Part shown: piece after piece, positions 43,673 to 52,793 of the stretch
Layout of the letters: every line of letters starts with the position of its first letter
How positions within the stretch are numbered: the stretch's first letter is position 1
Assembly: GCF_900108335.1 (NCBI RefSeq)
Contig: NZ_FNVT01000001.1
Span: 1,232,977-1,296,976 of the forward strand
Direction of reading: 5' to 3'
Length of the DNA stretch: 64,000 bases
From: Nonomuraea solani
GTDB taxonomy: Bacteria; Actinomycetota; Actinomycetes; Streptosporangiales; Streptosporangiaceae
The notes under the pieces: model-generated
The model's database searches: none
What the model saw: only the letters and a program-made list of their open reading frames with translations
What the model was told of the DNA's origin: nothing
Made by a program: the position numbers and the translations under genes

Positions 43673-44668
43673 ATGTCCTTCCTTCATCGATCGGCGCTCG
43701 CGGCGGCCGTCGCCCTGTCCACGATCCCCCTCGCGCAGGCGCCCGCGGCCGCCGCCGATCGGGTCTTACGGGTCTACAACAACAACATCGAGAACCTGGT
43801 ACGGAACAACGCCGACGGCACGTGCACCCGGATCTCAGGCCCTGACCACCTCACGTCGATGCTGGTCGACGACAACGGCAATACCGGCACCAGCGGGGTG
43901 CAGGCCCCCGATCTCCTGATCGTGCAGCAGGTACGCGGCACCGGCCAGGCCACGGCCTACGCCGACCAGCTCTCGGCCAAGTTCGGCTACCCGGCGGGCA
44001 CGTACCAGGCGATCGTGGCCTGGGACGACCCCGAGGAGTGGGGCGGCACGCACAAGTGCAGTCAGCAGGCGCTCGGTGACCTGAAGAAGCGGCAGACCAA
44101 CGGGCTGATCTACAACACCAGGACGTTGAGCGTAGCCGCGGCCGACATCTCGAAATACTGGAGCGCGGGCTGGCTGAAGCCCGGCACCGCGTACGCCGGC
44201 GGGGCGGGGTGCACGCTGTACAAGCCGCCCAGCAACGACGCGAGCAGCGCCAACGAGCACAAATGGAAGCGCACGAGCGCCATCGCGGCGAAGTTCACGA
44301 TCAAGGCGACGGGGACGAAGGTCTTCGCCGCGACCATGCACCTCCCCGAGCAGAACGGCGCCAACGCCTGCGCGGGCGCGGGCACCACGGGCATCGCGAA
44401 CTCCGGCATCCACGTCGGCGCGGACGCGACGAGCCTGATGAACGCGTCGGCGATCCGCGTGATCGGAATCGACGCGAATCGCACGAACATCGCCCCCACC
44501 ACGCTCGGCGGCTTCGGCATGACCGGCCACGGAGCCAAGGCGACCTCAGGGTCGCGGAAGATCGACTACCTGTTCGTCAAGGGAACCGTGCGGCCGTCGA
44601 GCATCGACCACACGGTGAGCGGCACGAAGTCGAACCACCTGGCGCTGTACGGGTTCATCGACTTCTGA
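43673..44668 (+). CDS. Secreted endonuclease/exonuclease/phosphatase-fold protein
   Basis: 331 residues. Signal peptide ~1-28 (ALAAAVALSTIPLAQAPAAAA). EEP-fold motifs: YNNNIENL (first Asn motif), ATMHLPEQ (His), VIGIDANR (Asp-x-Asn), KIDYLFV (Asp) and SNHLALYG (final His). The metal-binding Glu normally in the QE motif reads VQQV (Q86), so the classical Mg ligand is replaced. It may be a weak or non-catalytic nuclease-fold protein, or a phosphodiesterase with an altered site. It is located 14 bp after the frameshifted hypothetical gene. Confidence 0.75.
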   Translation: MSFLHRSALAAAVALSTIPLAQAPAAAADRVLRVYNNNIENLVRNNADGTCTRISGPDHLTSMLVDDNGNTGTSGVQAPDLLIVQQVRGTGQATAYADQLSAKFGYPAGTYQAIVAWDDPEEWGGTHKCSQQALGDLKKRQTNGLIYNTRTLSVAAADISKYWSAGWLKPGTAYAGGAGCTLYKPPSNDASSANEHKWKRTSAIAAKFTIKATGTKVFAATMHLPEQNGANACAGAGTTGIANSGIHVGADATSLMNASAIRVIGIDANRTNIAPTTLGGFGMTGHGAKATSGSRKIDYLFVKGTVRPSSIDHTVSGTKSNHLALYGFIDF

Positions 44669-45188
44669 GCGTGGACGTCGCCAGGCCGAGCCGGGCGACC
44701 GCCGCCGCGGCCAGCTCGTCCGGCGCCAGCGCGACCTCCAGCACGATCCCGGACTCGTCCGGGCCGAGGTGCTCCAGGATCGCCCGCTGCGAGTCGAGCA
44801 GACCGGCCGACATGTAGTGGTCGGTGCGGCGGGTCATCCGCTCCCTGATCAGCTCCGCGGACCCGTCGAGGTGGACGAACTCCACCCGCGGCGGGCCCTG
44901 CCGGAGCACGTCCCGGTAGGAGCGCTTGAGCGCCGAGCAGGCCAGCACCGTCGAGACGCCCTCGTCGTGCCGGGCGGCCATCCAGGAGGCCAGGTCGCGC
45001 AGCCACGGCCAGCGGTCCGCGTCGTCGAGCGGGATGCCGGCGCGCATCCGCGCCACGTTCTCCTCCGGGTGGAACTCGTCCGCCTCGGCGAACCGCAGCC
45101 CGGTCAGCTCGCTGATCCCGCGCGCCACGGTCGTCTTGCCGGCGCCCGACACGCCCATCACCACGATGTGCCGGGGCTCACCAGTCAT
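44655..45188 (-). CDS. gntK: Gluconokinase
   Basis: 177 residues. P-loop [13 protein letters not shown] (~12-20), [19 protein letters not shown] and [13 protein letters not shown] match GntK, which phosphorylates D-gluconate to 6-phosphogluconate. Length is normal. It overlaps the stop of the upstream dehydratase gene by 11 bp and ends the sugar-acid operon; its 3' end overlaps the convergent EEP-fold gene by 14 bp. Confidence 0.92.
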   Translation of the reverse strand: MTGEPRHIVVMGVSGAGKTTVARGISELTGLRFAEADEFHPEENVARMRAGIPLDDADRWPWLRDLASWMAARHDEGVSTVLACSALKRSYRDVLRQGPPRVEFVHLDGSAELIRERMTRRTDHYMSAGLLDSQRAILEHLGPDESGIVLEVALAPDELAAAAVARLGLATSTLRSR

Positions 45189-46407
45189 GAACGGTGCCGT
45201 CCTGGAGCCGGTTGAACGGCAGATAAGCCGGCTGGTACGGGAAGCCCGCCGCCGCCTTCTCGTCCAGCTCCACGCCGATCCCCGGCAGCTCACCGGGGTG
45301 CAGGTAGCCGTCGTCGAAGGTGAACGACGACCGGAACACCTCGTTGGTGGCCGCCCCGTGCTGCATGTACTCCTGGATGCCGAAGTTGTGAATGGCCAGG
45401 TCCAGATGCAGGGCGGCGGCCATGCCGACGGGCGAGATGTCGGTCGGGCCGTGGATGCCGGACTTGATCTGATACTGGGCGGCGTAGTCGAGCAGCTTCC
45501 GCATGGCCGTGATCCCGCCGGTGTGGGTGACGGCGGAGCGGACGTAGTCGATGAGCTGCTCACGGATCAGCGTCTGGTAGTCCCACACGGTGTTGAAGAT
45601 CTCGCCGATGGCCAGCGGCGTGGTGGTGTGCCGGCGGACCAGGCGCAGCGCCTCCTGGTTCTCGGCCGGCGTGCAGTCCTCCAGCCAGAACAGGTCGTAC
45701 GGTTCGAGGGCCTTGCCGAGTTTGGCGGCCTGGATGGGGGTCATCCGGTGGTGCCCGTCGTGCAGCAGCGGCAGCTCGGGCCCGAACTCGTTGCGCACCG
45801 CCTCGAAGACGCCGGGCAGGTGGCGCAGGTAGGCGCGGGTGTCCCAGTCCTCTTCCGCGGGCAGCGCGGTGCGCTGGGCGGGCTCGTAGTCGTAGCGCTT
45901 GCCGTCGACGCTGGGCTGGGCGGCCACGCCGTACACGGCGTTGATGCCCGGCACGGAGGTCTGCACCCGGATCGACCGGTAGCCCATGTCCAGGTGGCGG
46001 CGGATCGAGTCGAACAGCTCGGGCAGGTCGCGGCCCGAGGCGTGCCCGTACGCCATGATCCCGTTCCTGGAGGCCCCGCCGAGCAACTGGTAGAGCGGCA
46101 TTCCGGCGGCCTTGGCCTTGATGTCCCACAGCGCCACGTCCACGGCCGCGATGGCGGCCATGGTGACGGGCCCGCGCCGCCAGTACGCCGAGCGGTAGAG
46201 GAACTGCCAGGTGTCCTCGATGCGATGCGGGTCCCGCCCGATCAGCAGGGGGACGACGTGGTCGGCCAGGTAGGAGACGACCGACAGCTCCCGCCCGTTG
46301 AGGGTGCCGTCGCCCAGCCCGGTGATCCCGTCGTCCGTCGTGATCTTGAGGGTGACGAAGTTGCGGTCGGGGCTGGTGACGATGACGTCCGCTGCGATGA
46401 TCTTCAA
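45178..46407 (-). CDS. Enolase-superfamily dehydratase, D-mannonate dehydratase (ManD/RspA) type
   Basis: 409 residues from a TTG preceded by [20 protein letters not shown] is the standard start of the family. Diagnostic stretches include [61 protein letters not shown] and [18 protein letters not shown]. These carry the metal ligands Asp/Glu/Glu and the catalytic His. ManD proteins dehydrate D-mannonate or D-gluconate to 2-keto-3-deoxygluconate; some family members are very slow and regulatory. In an operon with GntK and DgoD, gluconate or mannonate is likely. Confidence 0.88.
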   Translation of the reverse strand: MKIIAADVIVTSPDRNFVTLKITTDDGITGLGDGTLNGRELSVVSYLADHVVPLLIGRDPHRIEDTWQFLYRSAYWRRGPVTMAAIAAVDVALWDIKAKAAGMPLYQLLGGASRNGIMAYGHASGRDLPELFDSIRRHLDMGYRSIRVQTSVPGINAVYGVAAQPSVDGKRYDYEPAQRTALPAEEDWDTRAYLRHLPGVFEAVRNEFGPELPLLHDGHHRMTPIQAAKLGKALEPYDLFWLEDCTPAENQEALRLVRRHTTTPLAIGEIFNTVWDYQTLIREQLIDYVRSAVTHTGGITAMRKLLDYAAQYQIKSGIHGPTDISPVGMAAALHLDLAIHNFGIQEYMQHGAATNEVFRSSFTFDDGYLHPGELPGIGVELDEKAAAGFPYQPAYLPFNRLQDGTVHDW

Positions 46408-46426
46408 GTACGTGCCTTTCCTCGGG

Positions 46427-47575
46427 TCACCATTCGGCGAAGGAACCGTCCTGGTGCCGCCAGACGGGGCTGCGCCAGGCGTGTCCTACCTTGTCGGCGG
46501 CGCGGACCGCCTGGTCGTCGACCTCGATGCCCAGGCCCGGCGCGGTGAGCCGCTCGACGTGCCCGTCCACGAAGGTCAGCGGGGTCTTGTCGAGGCAGTA
46601 GTCGAGCACGTCGGCGCCCAGGTTGTAGTGGATGCCGAGGCTCTGCTCCTGGATCAGGTAGTTCGGCGTGGCGAAGCCGACCTGCAGGCAGGCCGCGAGC
46701 GCGATCGGGCCGAGCGGGCAGTGCGGGGCGAGCTGCACGTCGTAGACCTCGGCGAGGGCGGCGATCTTGCGTACCTCGGTGATGCCGCCGGCGTGCGAGA
46801 GATCGGGCTGCGCGACCGCGATGCCGGCCTGGAGCACGGGCAGGAACTCCTGCCGGCTGTAGAGCCGCTCGCCGGTCGAGACCGGGATGGTGGTCGAGCG
46901 GACGAACTCGCCGATCAGGTGCGAGTTCTCCGGGACGACCGGCTCCTCCAGGAAGAACGGCCGGAACGGCTCCAGCAGCGGCGCCACCCGGCGGGCGTTG
47001 GCCAGCGTGAACCGCCCGTGGAAGTCGACGGCGACGTCGCGGTGGTCGCCGAGCACCTCGCGGGCGGCGGCCACCCGGGCGACCACGCCGTCCAGCTCGG
47101 CGACGGAGGCGACCGGGCTCATGGTGCCGGAGGCGTTCATCTTCACGGCGGTGAGCCCGGCCTCGACCTGGGCGGCGATGTGGTCGCGTACCTCGTTGGG
47201 GTCGTCGCCGCCGACCCAGCCGTACACCCGGATCCGGTCACGGACCGGGCCGCCGAGCAACTGGTGCACCGGGGCGCCGAAGTGCTTGCCGGCGATGTCC
47301 CAGAGGGCCTGGTCGAGGCCCGACACGGCACTGGCCAGGATCGGCCCGCCCCGGTAGAACGAGCCCTTGGTCATGACCTGCCAGTGGTCCTCGACGCGCA
47401 GCGCGTCCCGGCCGATCAGCAGCTCGGCGAGCTGCTCGACGGCGGTGCGGACGGTCTCGGAGCGCCCTTCGCAGGTGGCCTCGCCCCAGCCGACGATGCC
47501 GGACTCGGTCTCCACCCGGACGAAGAGCCAGCGGGGGGCGACGAGGAAGGTCTCGATGCGCGCGATGGTCGTCAT
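46427..47575 (-). CDS. dgoD: Galactonate dehydratase-type enolase-superfamily enzyme
   Basis: 382 residues, exactly the length of E. coli Dgo[68 protein letters not shown] and [17 protein letters not shown] give the metal and catalytic His/Asp motifs of DgoD, which converts D-galactonate to 2-dehydro-3-deoxygalactonate. The precise aldonate cannot be fixed from sequence. The start ATG follows the permease stop by 5 bp. Confidence 0.88.
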   Translation of the reverse strand: MTTIARIETFLVAPRWLFVRVETESGIVGWGEATCEGRSETVRTAVEQLAELLIGRDALRVEDHWQVMTKGSFYRGGPILASAVSGLDQALWDIAGKHFGAPVHQLLGGPVRDRIRVYGWVGGDDPNEVRDHIAAQVEAGLTAVKMNASGTMSPVASVAELDGVVARVAAAREVLGDHRDVAVDFHGRFTLANARRVAPLLEPFRPFFLEEPVVPENSHLIGEFVRSTTIPVSTGERLYSRQEFLPVLQAGIAVAQPDLSHAGGITEVRKIAALAEVYDVQLAPHCPLGPIALAACLQVGFATPNYLIQEQSLGIHYNLGADVLDYCLDKTPLTFVDGHVERLTAPGLGIEVDDQAVRAADKVGHAWRSPVWRHQDGSFAEW

Positions 47576-47580
47576 GCCGG

Positions 47581-48396
47581 TCAGCCCTTCGTCGCGCCGG
47601 CGGTGAGGCCGGAGACCACGTACTTCTGCACGAACAGGGCGATCACCATGATCGGCACGGTGACCACGGTACTCGCGGCCATCAGGCCGCCCCAGTCGAT
47701 GCTGGCATAGCCCACGAAGTCGAAGATCGCCACGGGCAGCGTCTTCGTGTCGGCGTCGGAGAGCACGAGCGCGAACATGAAGTTGTTCCACGAGAAGATG
47801 AAGGACAGGATCCCGGCGGTCGCGATGCCCGGCACGGACAGCGGCAGCGTGATGCGCCGGAACGCCCCGACGTGGGTCAGCCCGTCGACCAGCGCCGCCT
47901 GCTCCAGCTCCTCCGGCAGGCTGTCGAAGTAGCCCATCATGATGTAGACGACCAGCGGCAGCGAGACGAACATGTGGCTGATGATCAGCACCCCGAAGCC
48001 GCCGACCATCTTCAGGTTGGAGAAGACGTAGAACCAGGGCACCAGGAGCGAGACACCGGGGATGACCCGCGCCATCAGCACCACCAGCGCCGACTTCTTC
48101 ATGTTGAACCGGCTCATCGAGTACGCCGCCGGCAGGCCGAGGATCAGCGACAGCACGGTGGCGGCGAAGGCCACCCAGAGGCTGTTGACGATGAACTCGA
48201 CGTAGTTCGCCTGCTGGAGCACCTTGCCGTAGTTGTCCAGCGTGGGGGAGAAGACCAGGGCCTTGCCCGGGTCGTAGATGTCGACGTTCGTCTTGAGCGA
48301 CGCGGCGACCATCCAGATCAGCGGCGCGAGCAGGGAGAGCACCACGAGGGTGAGCGCCACCACCCGGAACACCTGGTACGCGGTCCGGGGCTTCAT
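47581..48396 (-). CDS. Sugar ABC transporter permease, MalG type
   Basis: 271 residues, six transmembrane helices. The EAA loop EELEQAALVDGLTHVGAF and terminal FVQKYVVSGLTAGATKG are typical of the CUT1 family. ATGA overlap with the MalF-type gene. Confidence 0.9.
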   Translation of the reverse strand: MKPRTAYQVFRVVALTLVVLSLLAPLIWMVAASLKTNVDIYDPGKALVFSPTLDNYGKVLQQANYVEFIVNSLWVAFAATVLSLILGLPAAYSMSRFNMKKSALVVLMARVIPGVSLLVPWFYVFSNLKMVGGFGVLIISHMFVSLPLVVYIMMGYFDSLPEELEQAALVDGLTHVGAFRRITLPLSVPGIATAGILSFIFSWNNFMFALVLSDADTKTLPVAIFDFVGYASIDWGGLMAASTVVTVPIMVIALFVQKYVVSGLTAGATKG

Positions 48397-49337
48397 CGCT
48401 TGGCCTCCTTGCGCCGGGCGGTCAGGGCCCACATCGCCCCGATGATGATCAGGAAGAACAGGATGAGGACGGTGGAGGAGACGCCGTACTCGTTGTAGTC
48501 GAAGCTGAGGCCGTACGCGTACACGTTGAGGGTCTCGACCTCGTGGAACGAACCGCCGCCCCGGCCCTTGGTGGCGTACAGGATGTCGAAGGTCTTCAGC
48601 GCGTCGATGCCGCGCAGCAGGATCGCCACGGTCAGCGTGGGCATCAGCAGCGGCAGCGTGACGTGCCGGAACCGCTGCCAGTTGCTGGCGCCGTCGATGC
48701 GCGCCGCCTCCTGCGGCTCCTCCGACAGCGAGGTGAGGCCGGCGAGCAGGATCAGCACCACCATCGGCGTCCACTGCCACACGTCGATGAAGATCGTGGT
48801 CGGCAGGGCCGTGTACTGACCGGCGAGCCACGGCTGCGGCCCGATGCCGACCCAGCCGAGGACCTGGTTGGCCAGGCCGATGTTCGGGTCGAAGATGAGC
48901 CGCCACATCATGCCGACCGCGACCGGGGTGGCGACGAGCGGCATCAGGATCGCCACCCGGACCCACTTCTGCCCCTTGAACGGCCGCCACAGCAGCAGCG
49001 CGATCGCCATCCCGAGGACCACCTCGAACAGCAGCGCGACGACGGTGAACGTGGCGGTCCGCCCGACGGCGGGCCAGAACCGCTCGAAGTCCGTGAGGAC
49101 GTCGAAGTAGTTCCCCAGGCCCACGAACTCGCTCTCCGCGCGGACGGATCCCTCGGCGTCGGTCAGGCTGAGGTAGCCGGTCCAGGCCAGCGGGAACACG
49201 AGCAGCGCGGCGACGAAGATCATCGCGGGCGCGGCGAACAGCCATTTGCGGTGGTCATCGACCCAGCGCAGCCAGCCGGGCGTGGCAGGGGCGGTGGCGG
49301 CGCCGCGCGGCGCCTTGGTGGGAGTGATCGTTGCCAT
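48393..49337 (-). CDS. Sugar ABC transporter permease, MalF type
   Basis: 314 residues. DHRKWLFAAPAMIFVAALLVFP first helix, EAA loop EEPQEAARIDGASNWQRF, six helices. The start ATG preceded by GTGGGAGTGATC is preferred over an upstream alternative. Partner of the MalG-type subunit. Confidence 0.9.
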   Translation of the reverse strand: MATITPTKAPRGAATAPATPGWLRWVDDHRKWLFAAPAMIFVAALLVFPLAWTGYLSLTDAEGSVRAESEFVGLGNYFDVLTDFERFWPAVGRTATFTVVALLFEVVLGMAIALLLWRPFKGQKWVRVAILMPLVATPVAVGMMWRLIFDPNIGLANQVLGWVGIGPQPWLAGQYTALPTTIFIDVWQWTPMVVLILLAGLTSLSEEPQEAARIDGASNWQRFRHVTLPLLMPTLTVAILLRGIDALKTFDILYATKGRGGGSFHEVETLNVYAYGLSFDYNEYGVSSTVLILFFLIIIGAMWALTARRKEAKR

Positions 49338-49354
49338 GAGGTCTCCAGGGGTGG

Positions 49355-49386
49355 GCGGGTGACGGGCGCTCGATCCCGTCACCCGC
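49355..49386 (-). terminator. 12-bp hairpin between binding-protein and permease genes
   Basis: Perfect arms GCGGGTGACGGG and CCCGTCACCCGC with an 8-nt loop in the 55-bp gap. Such intercistronic hairpins (as between malE and malF) lower permease expression relative to the binding protein. Confidence 0.65.
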
Positions 49387-49392
49387 GTCCGC

Positions 49393-50679
49393 TTACTTGG
49401 CCTCGTCGTCCAGGAACTTCTGGAACGCGGTGTTCGCCGTACCGGCGGCCGCCGCGGCGTCCTTGCCGGTGATCGCGTCGACGATCGGCTGGCCGACGAT
49501 CTCGCGGGCCTCGGCGACCTTCACGACCAGCGGGCGGTCATGGCCCACGCCGTCCTTGGTGCTGGCCGCGATGGCCTCCACCAGGTCCTTCGGGAAGGTC
49601 GACGATCCCTCCGGGTTCGCCCAGACGGACGTGCGGGCGCCCGGCACGCCGGACTTCTGCTGGGCGAGCGTCTGCTCCTTGCCGGTGGCCCACTCGATGA
49701 ACTTCCACGCGTTGGCGGTGTTCTCGGAGCTGGCGTTGACGCCCAGCGCCCACGACGGGATGTTGTACGGCTTCGACCCCGCGGGCCCGGCCGGGAACGG
49801 CGCGAAGCCGACGTCGTCCGAGACCTTGGACTTGGCCGGGTCGGTGGCGTTCTTGTAGAGCGAGTTCGCCTCGGTGTAGAAGGCGGCCTTGCCCTGGGTG
49901 AAGATGGCCATCGCCTCGGGCCAGCCCATGTCGGTGCTGACGTTCGCGGGGCCGGAGTCCTTGATCAGCCCGCCGTAGTAGGCGTACGCCTGCTTGGCCG
50001 CCTCGCTGCCGACCGCGGACTTGCCGCCGCCGTCGACGAAGTCGCCGCCGAAGCTGTAGAGGAAGCTGGAGAACTGGGTGACCGCCGCCGACTTCCCGGT
50101 ACGCGCCACGAAGCCGGCCACGCTCGGGTCGGCCGCCTTGATCTTGGCGGCGGCGGTCTTCAGCTCGTCGAGGGTCTTCGGCGGCGCGCTCAGGCCGGCC
50201 TTCTCCAGCAGGTCCTTGCGGTAGTAGAGGACCTCCTGCTCGGTAATGATCGGGACACCGACCGGCTTGCCCTCGTACGTGGTGGCCTCCACCGGGCCGG
50301 CCTGGAAGTCACTGAAGTCCCAGCCCTGCGCCTTCACCTGGTCCGTCAGGTCGGCCAGGTACTTGTTCTTGGCGAAGAGCTTCCCCTCCTGCAGCGGGCG
50401 GTACATCATCACGTCGATGTCGGACGAGCCGGCGTTCAGCTTGACGTTGTACTGGTCGGAGAGCTGGTCCTCGCCGAGCTGGGTGATCTCGACCTTGAGC
50501 CCGCTCTGCTTCTCGAACGCGGGCAGCGCCGCCTTGATGTTCTCGGTCCACACGTGGTTGGCCAGCGTGACCCGGACCGTCTTGGACGAGGCGCCGTCGT
50601 CGCCACCGCCGCAGGCGGACAGGCTCATGGCGGCAACCACGGCCAGAGATGTACCGATGATCGATCGACGTCGTCGCAT
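49393..50679 (-). CDS. Extracellular sugar-binding lipoprotein (family 1)
   Basis: 428 residues from ATG 50679. RRRRSIIGTSLAVVAAMSLSAC gives a lipoprotein signal with lipobox LSAC (Cys ~23). Family 1 features: AFEKQSGLKVEITQLGEDQL, MMYRPLQEG, EVLYYRKDLLEKAGL, WPEAMAIFTQGKAAFY. It captures a sugar or sugar acid for the MalF/G permeases. No ATPase gene is present in the operon, so a shared MsiK-type ATPase is likely used, as known in actinomycetes. Confidence 0.9.
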   Translation of the reverse strand: MRRRRSIIGTSLAVVAAMSLSACGGGDDGASSKTVRVTLANHVWTENIKAALPAFEKQSGLKVEITQLGEDQLSDQYNVKLNAGSSDIDVMMYRPLQEGKLFAKNKYLADLTDQVKAQGWDFSDFQAGPVEATTYEGKPVGVPIITEQEVLYYRKDLLEKAGLSAPPKTLDELKTAAAKIKAADPSVAGFVARTGKSAAVTQFSSFLYSFGGDFVDGGGKSAVGSEAAKQAYAYYGGLIKDSGPANVSTDMGWPEAMAIFTQGKAAFYTEANSLYKNATDPAKSKVSDDVGFAPFPAGPAGSKPYNIPSWALGVNASSENTANAWKFIEWATGKEQTLAQQKSGVPGARTSVWANPEGSSTFPKDLVEAIAASTKDGVGHDRPLVVKVAEAREIVGQPIVDAITGKDAAAAAGTANTAFQKFLDDEAK

Positions 50680-50732
50680 GTCATCTCGCCTTTCTGTCAT
50701 GGCCGCCGCCCCCCGGGAGAGCGCCACACGTA

Positions 50733-50785
50733 CTTAACATCTGCTTAATGTCGGGATGCTAGGCCCAAAAAGCTGATTTATTCAA
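50733..50785 (-). promoter_or_regulatory. Promoter and operator candidates for the sugar-acid operon
   Basis: On the minus strand, -35 TTGAAT (50780-50785), an 18-bp spacer and -10 TAGCAT (50756-50761) precede the operon. Just downstream lies a direct repeat CTTAACAT/CTTAATGT (50733-50740 and 50744-50751 on the plus strand). It covers the expected transcription start and is a plausible site for the divergent GntR regulator. Confidence 0.5.
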
Positions 50786-50804
50786 GAGTGGAGGTCTAAC
50801 TGAT

Positions 50805-51578
50805 ATGCTTTGTGACGTGAACCAGTCCTCCCCAGAGGGTGCACCCACCCAGCGCGCCCCTGCCGAGGCTGGGCTGCACGCACGCGTCCTCGACCACCTC
50901 GGCACCGCCATCTGCAGCGGCGACGTGGCCGCTGCTTCGGTCCTGAGCATCGAAGACCTGGTCGACCGCTATCAGGTCTCCCGCTCGGTCATCCGCGAGG
51001 TGCTGCGGGTGCTCGCGTCCATGGGGCTCATCGAGACCCGGCGCCGGGTCGGCATCATGATCCAGCCCGCCGAGGCGTGGAGCGTCTTCGATCCGCAGAT
51101 GATCCGCTGGCGGCTCGCCTCCGACGGGCGCATGGCGCAACTGCGCTCGATCACCGAGCTGCGGACCGCGATCGAGCCGCACGCCGCCTGGCTGGCCGCC
51201 GAGCGGGTCGGCGACGACGAGGCGAGCGAGTTAGTGGGGCTCGCGGCCAGGATGTGGGCCGCCGGGAAGGCCGGTGACGAGGCGCGCTTCCTCGACCTGG
51301 ACATCGACTTCCACCGGCGGGTGCTGGCGGCCTCCGGCAACGAGATGTTCGCGAAGCTGCAACTGATCGTCGCCGAGGTGCTCGCCGGCCGTCACCACTA
51401 CCACCTGATGCCGCACCACCCGCACGAGCGGGCGCTGCAACTGCACACCGACGTGGCCCACGCGATCCAGCGGCGCGACGGCCAGCGGGCCAGGGAGGCC
51501 ATGGTGGGGATCATGGAGCAGGGGTTCGACGAGATGAAGACGATGTGGGCGCAGACCGCCGACCCAGGGGACGCGTAG
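50805..51578 (+). CDS. GntR/FadR family regulator of the sugar-acid operon
   Basis: 257 residues, GGAGG ten bases before ATG 50805; GTG 50817 is an alternative. Winged helix (LDHLGTAICSGDVAAASVLS, YQVSRSVIREVLRVLASMG) and FCD domain with probable metal ligands (D/H in DLDIDFHRRVLAASGN, HHHY region, LHTDVAHAI). DgoR/UxuR-like regulators have this architecture and respond to sugar acids. The divergent position indicates control of the transporter-dehydratase operon. Confidence 0.9.
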   Translation: MLCDVNQSSPEGAPTQRAPAEAGLHARVLDHLGTAICSGDVAAASVLSIEDLVDRYQVSRSVIREVLRVLASMGLIETRRRVGIMIQPAEAWSVFDPQMIRWRLASDGRMAQLRSITELRTAIEPHAAWLAAERVGDDEASELVGLAARMWAAGKAGDEARFLDLDIDFHRRVLAASGNEMFAKLQLIVAEVLAGRHHYHLMPHHPHERALQLHTDVAHAIQRRDGQRAREAMVGIMEQGFDEMKTMWAQTADPGDA

Positions 51579-51583
51579 GCCGC

Positions 51584-52600
51584 TCAGGCTCTGAAGCCCG
51601 TCAGCACCCGCTCGGCCTGCTCCATCATGTCCCTGACGATCTCGGCGGCGGGTTTGATGTCGTGGATCAGGCCGACGCCCTGTCCCATCAGCCAGGGCAT
51701 CTCCTCCCAGTCGGCCTCCGTCTCCGGAACCGGCAGCAGCAGGCCGAACTTGCGCATCGGCGTCTCCTCCTCCTGGACGACCGTCCTGCCGACCTGATCC
51801 AGGGAGTCGAGATCGGCCGGGATCTCCGCCAGCCGGTCGTCCCACTCCGAGACCACGCGGTTGCGCTGGACCCGCATCGGGTTGAACTTCGGCCACTCCG
51901 GCCCGAAGATCGACGTGAGCACCGAGCTCTCTCCCGTGGCGGTGACCAGCCGCCGGTGATGCTCGGGGTGCACGCGGGCCTCGCGCGAGGCGACCATCCG
52001 GGTGCCGACCCACACCCCGTCGGCGCCCAGGCACAGGGCGGCGGCGACCTGGCGGCCGTCGGTGATCCCGCCCGCGGCCAGGACCATCGCGCGCTCGCCC
52101 ACGGCGTCCACGATGGCGGGCACGTTGACCATGGTCGGCAGGCCGCCGTAGTTGTGCCCGCCGGCCTCCCAGCCTTGGGCGATGACGACGTCGGCCCCGT
52201 CGTCCACGGCGAGCCTGGCCGCGTCGGCGGAGCCGACCTGCTCCCACACCGACACGCCGGCCTCGCGCAGCAGCTTCAGCCGGTCCGCCGGCGGGTGGCC
52301 CCAGTGGAACGAGGCGATCGGCACCCGTTCCTCCGCGATCACCTCGACCTGCTCGGCGGTGCTGAAGAAGCTGATGAGGTTGACGTTGAACGGCGCCCCG
52401 CCGGTCCGGGCCCGGACCTCGCGGATGGTCGCCCTGAGCTGGTCGGGCGGCATGAGCCCGGCTCCGATCGCGCCGATGCCGCCCGCGTTGGTGACCGCCG
52501 CGGCGAGATCGGGCGTCTCGCCCACGAAGGCCATTCCTGCGCAGGCGAGCGGGTACGGGTTGGCGTACTTCGCCGTAAGCCGGGTGGACAGCACGGACAT
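51584..52600 (-). CDS. Nitronate monooxygenase/2-nitropropane dioxygenase-like FMN enzyme
   Basis: 338 residues, AGGAAGGA upstream. TIM barrel with FMN-binding motifs: PLACAGMAFVGE, GGIGAIGAG, VIAQGWEAGGHNYG (contains the catalytic-type His), VLAAGGITDGRQVAAAL and GADGVWVGTRM. It oxidises nitronates or, in related enoyl-reductase branches, acts on other substrates. No obvious partner genes; it is convergent with the GntR gene. Confidence 0.85.
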   Translation of the reverse strand: MSVLSTRLTAKYANPYPLACAGMAFVGETPDLAAAVTNAGGIGAIGAGLMPPDQLRATIREVRARTGGAPFNVNLISFFSTAEQVEVIAEERVPIASFHWGHPPADRLKLLREAGVSVWEQVGSADAARLAVDDGADVVIAQGWEAGGHNYGGLPTMVNVPAIVDAVGERAMVLAAGGITDGRQVAAALCLGADGVWVGTRMVASREARVHPEHHRRLVTATGESSVLTSIFGPEWPKFNPMRVQRNRVVSEWDDRLAEIPADLDSLDQVGRTVVQEEETPMRKFGLLLPVPETEADWEEMPWLMGQGVGLIHDIKPAAEIVRDMMEQAERVLTGFRA

Positions 52601-52694
52601 GGCGGCGTCCTTCCTTGAGACTCTCCGTCCATCGTGCTGCCCTTCGGACGGATTGCCCAGACGCCCCCGTGGGCCTGTCCGCTACCGGCCGCGC

Positions 52695-52771
52695 GTCACG
52701 CGGGTCCTGTCACGCGGGTCGTCCCTGTCAGGCGGGTCCCTGTCAGGCGGGTCCCTGTCACGCGGGTCCCT
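52695..52771. repeat. Five tandem ~15-bp repeats
   Basis: GTCACGCGGGTCCCT-type units (14, 18, 15, 15 and 15 bp) in the intergenic stretch between the FMN enzyme and the MFS pump genes. GTCACGCGGG recurs once more at the pump's stop codon. Function unknown; slippage product likely. Confidence 0.7.
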
Positions 52772-52793
52772 CTTCCCGTGCGGCGGCCGCGCG

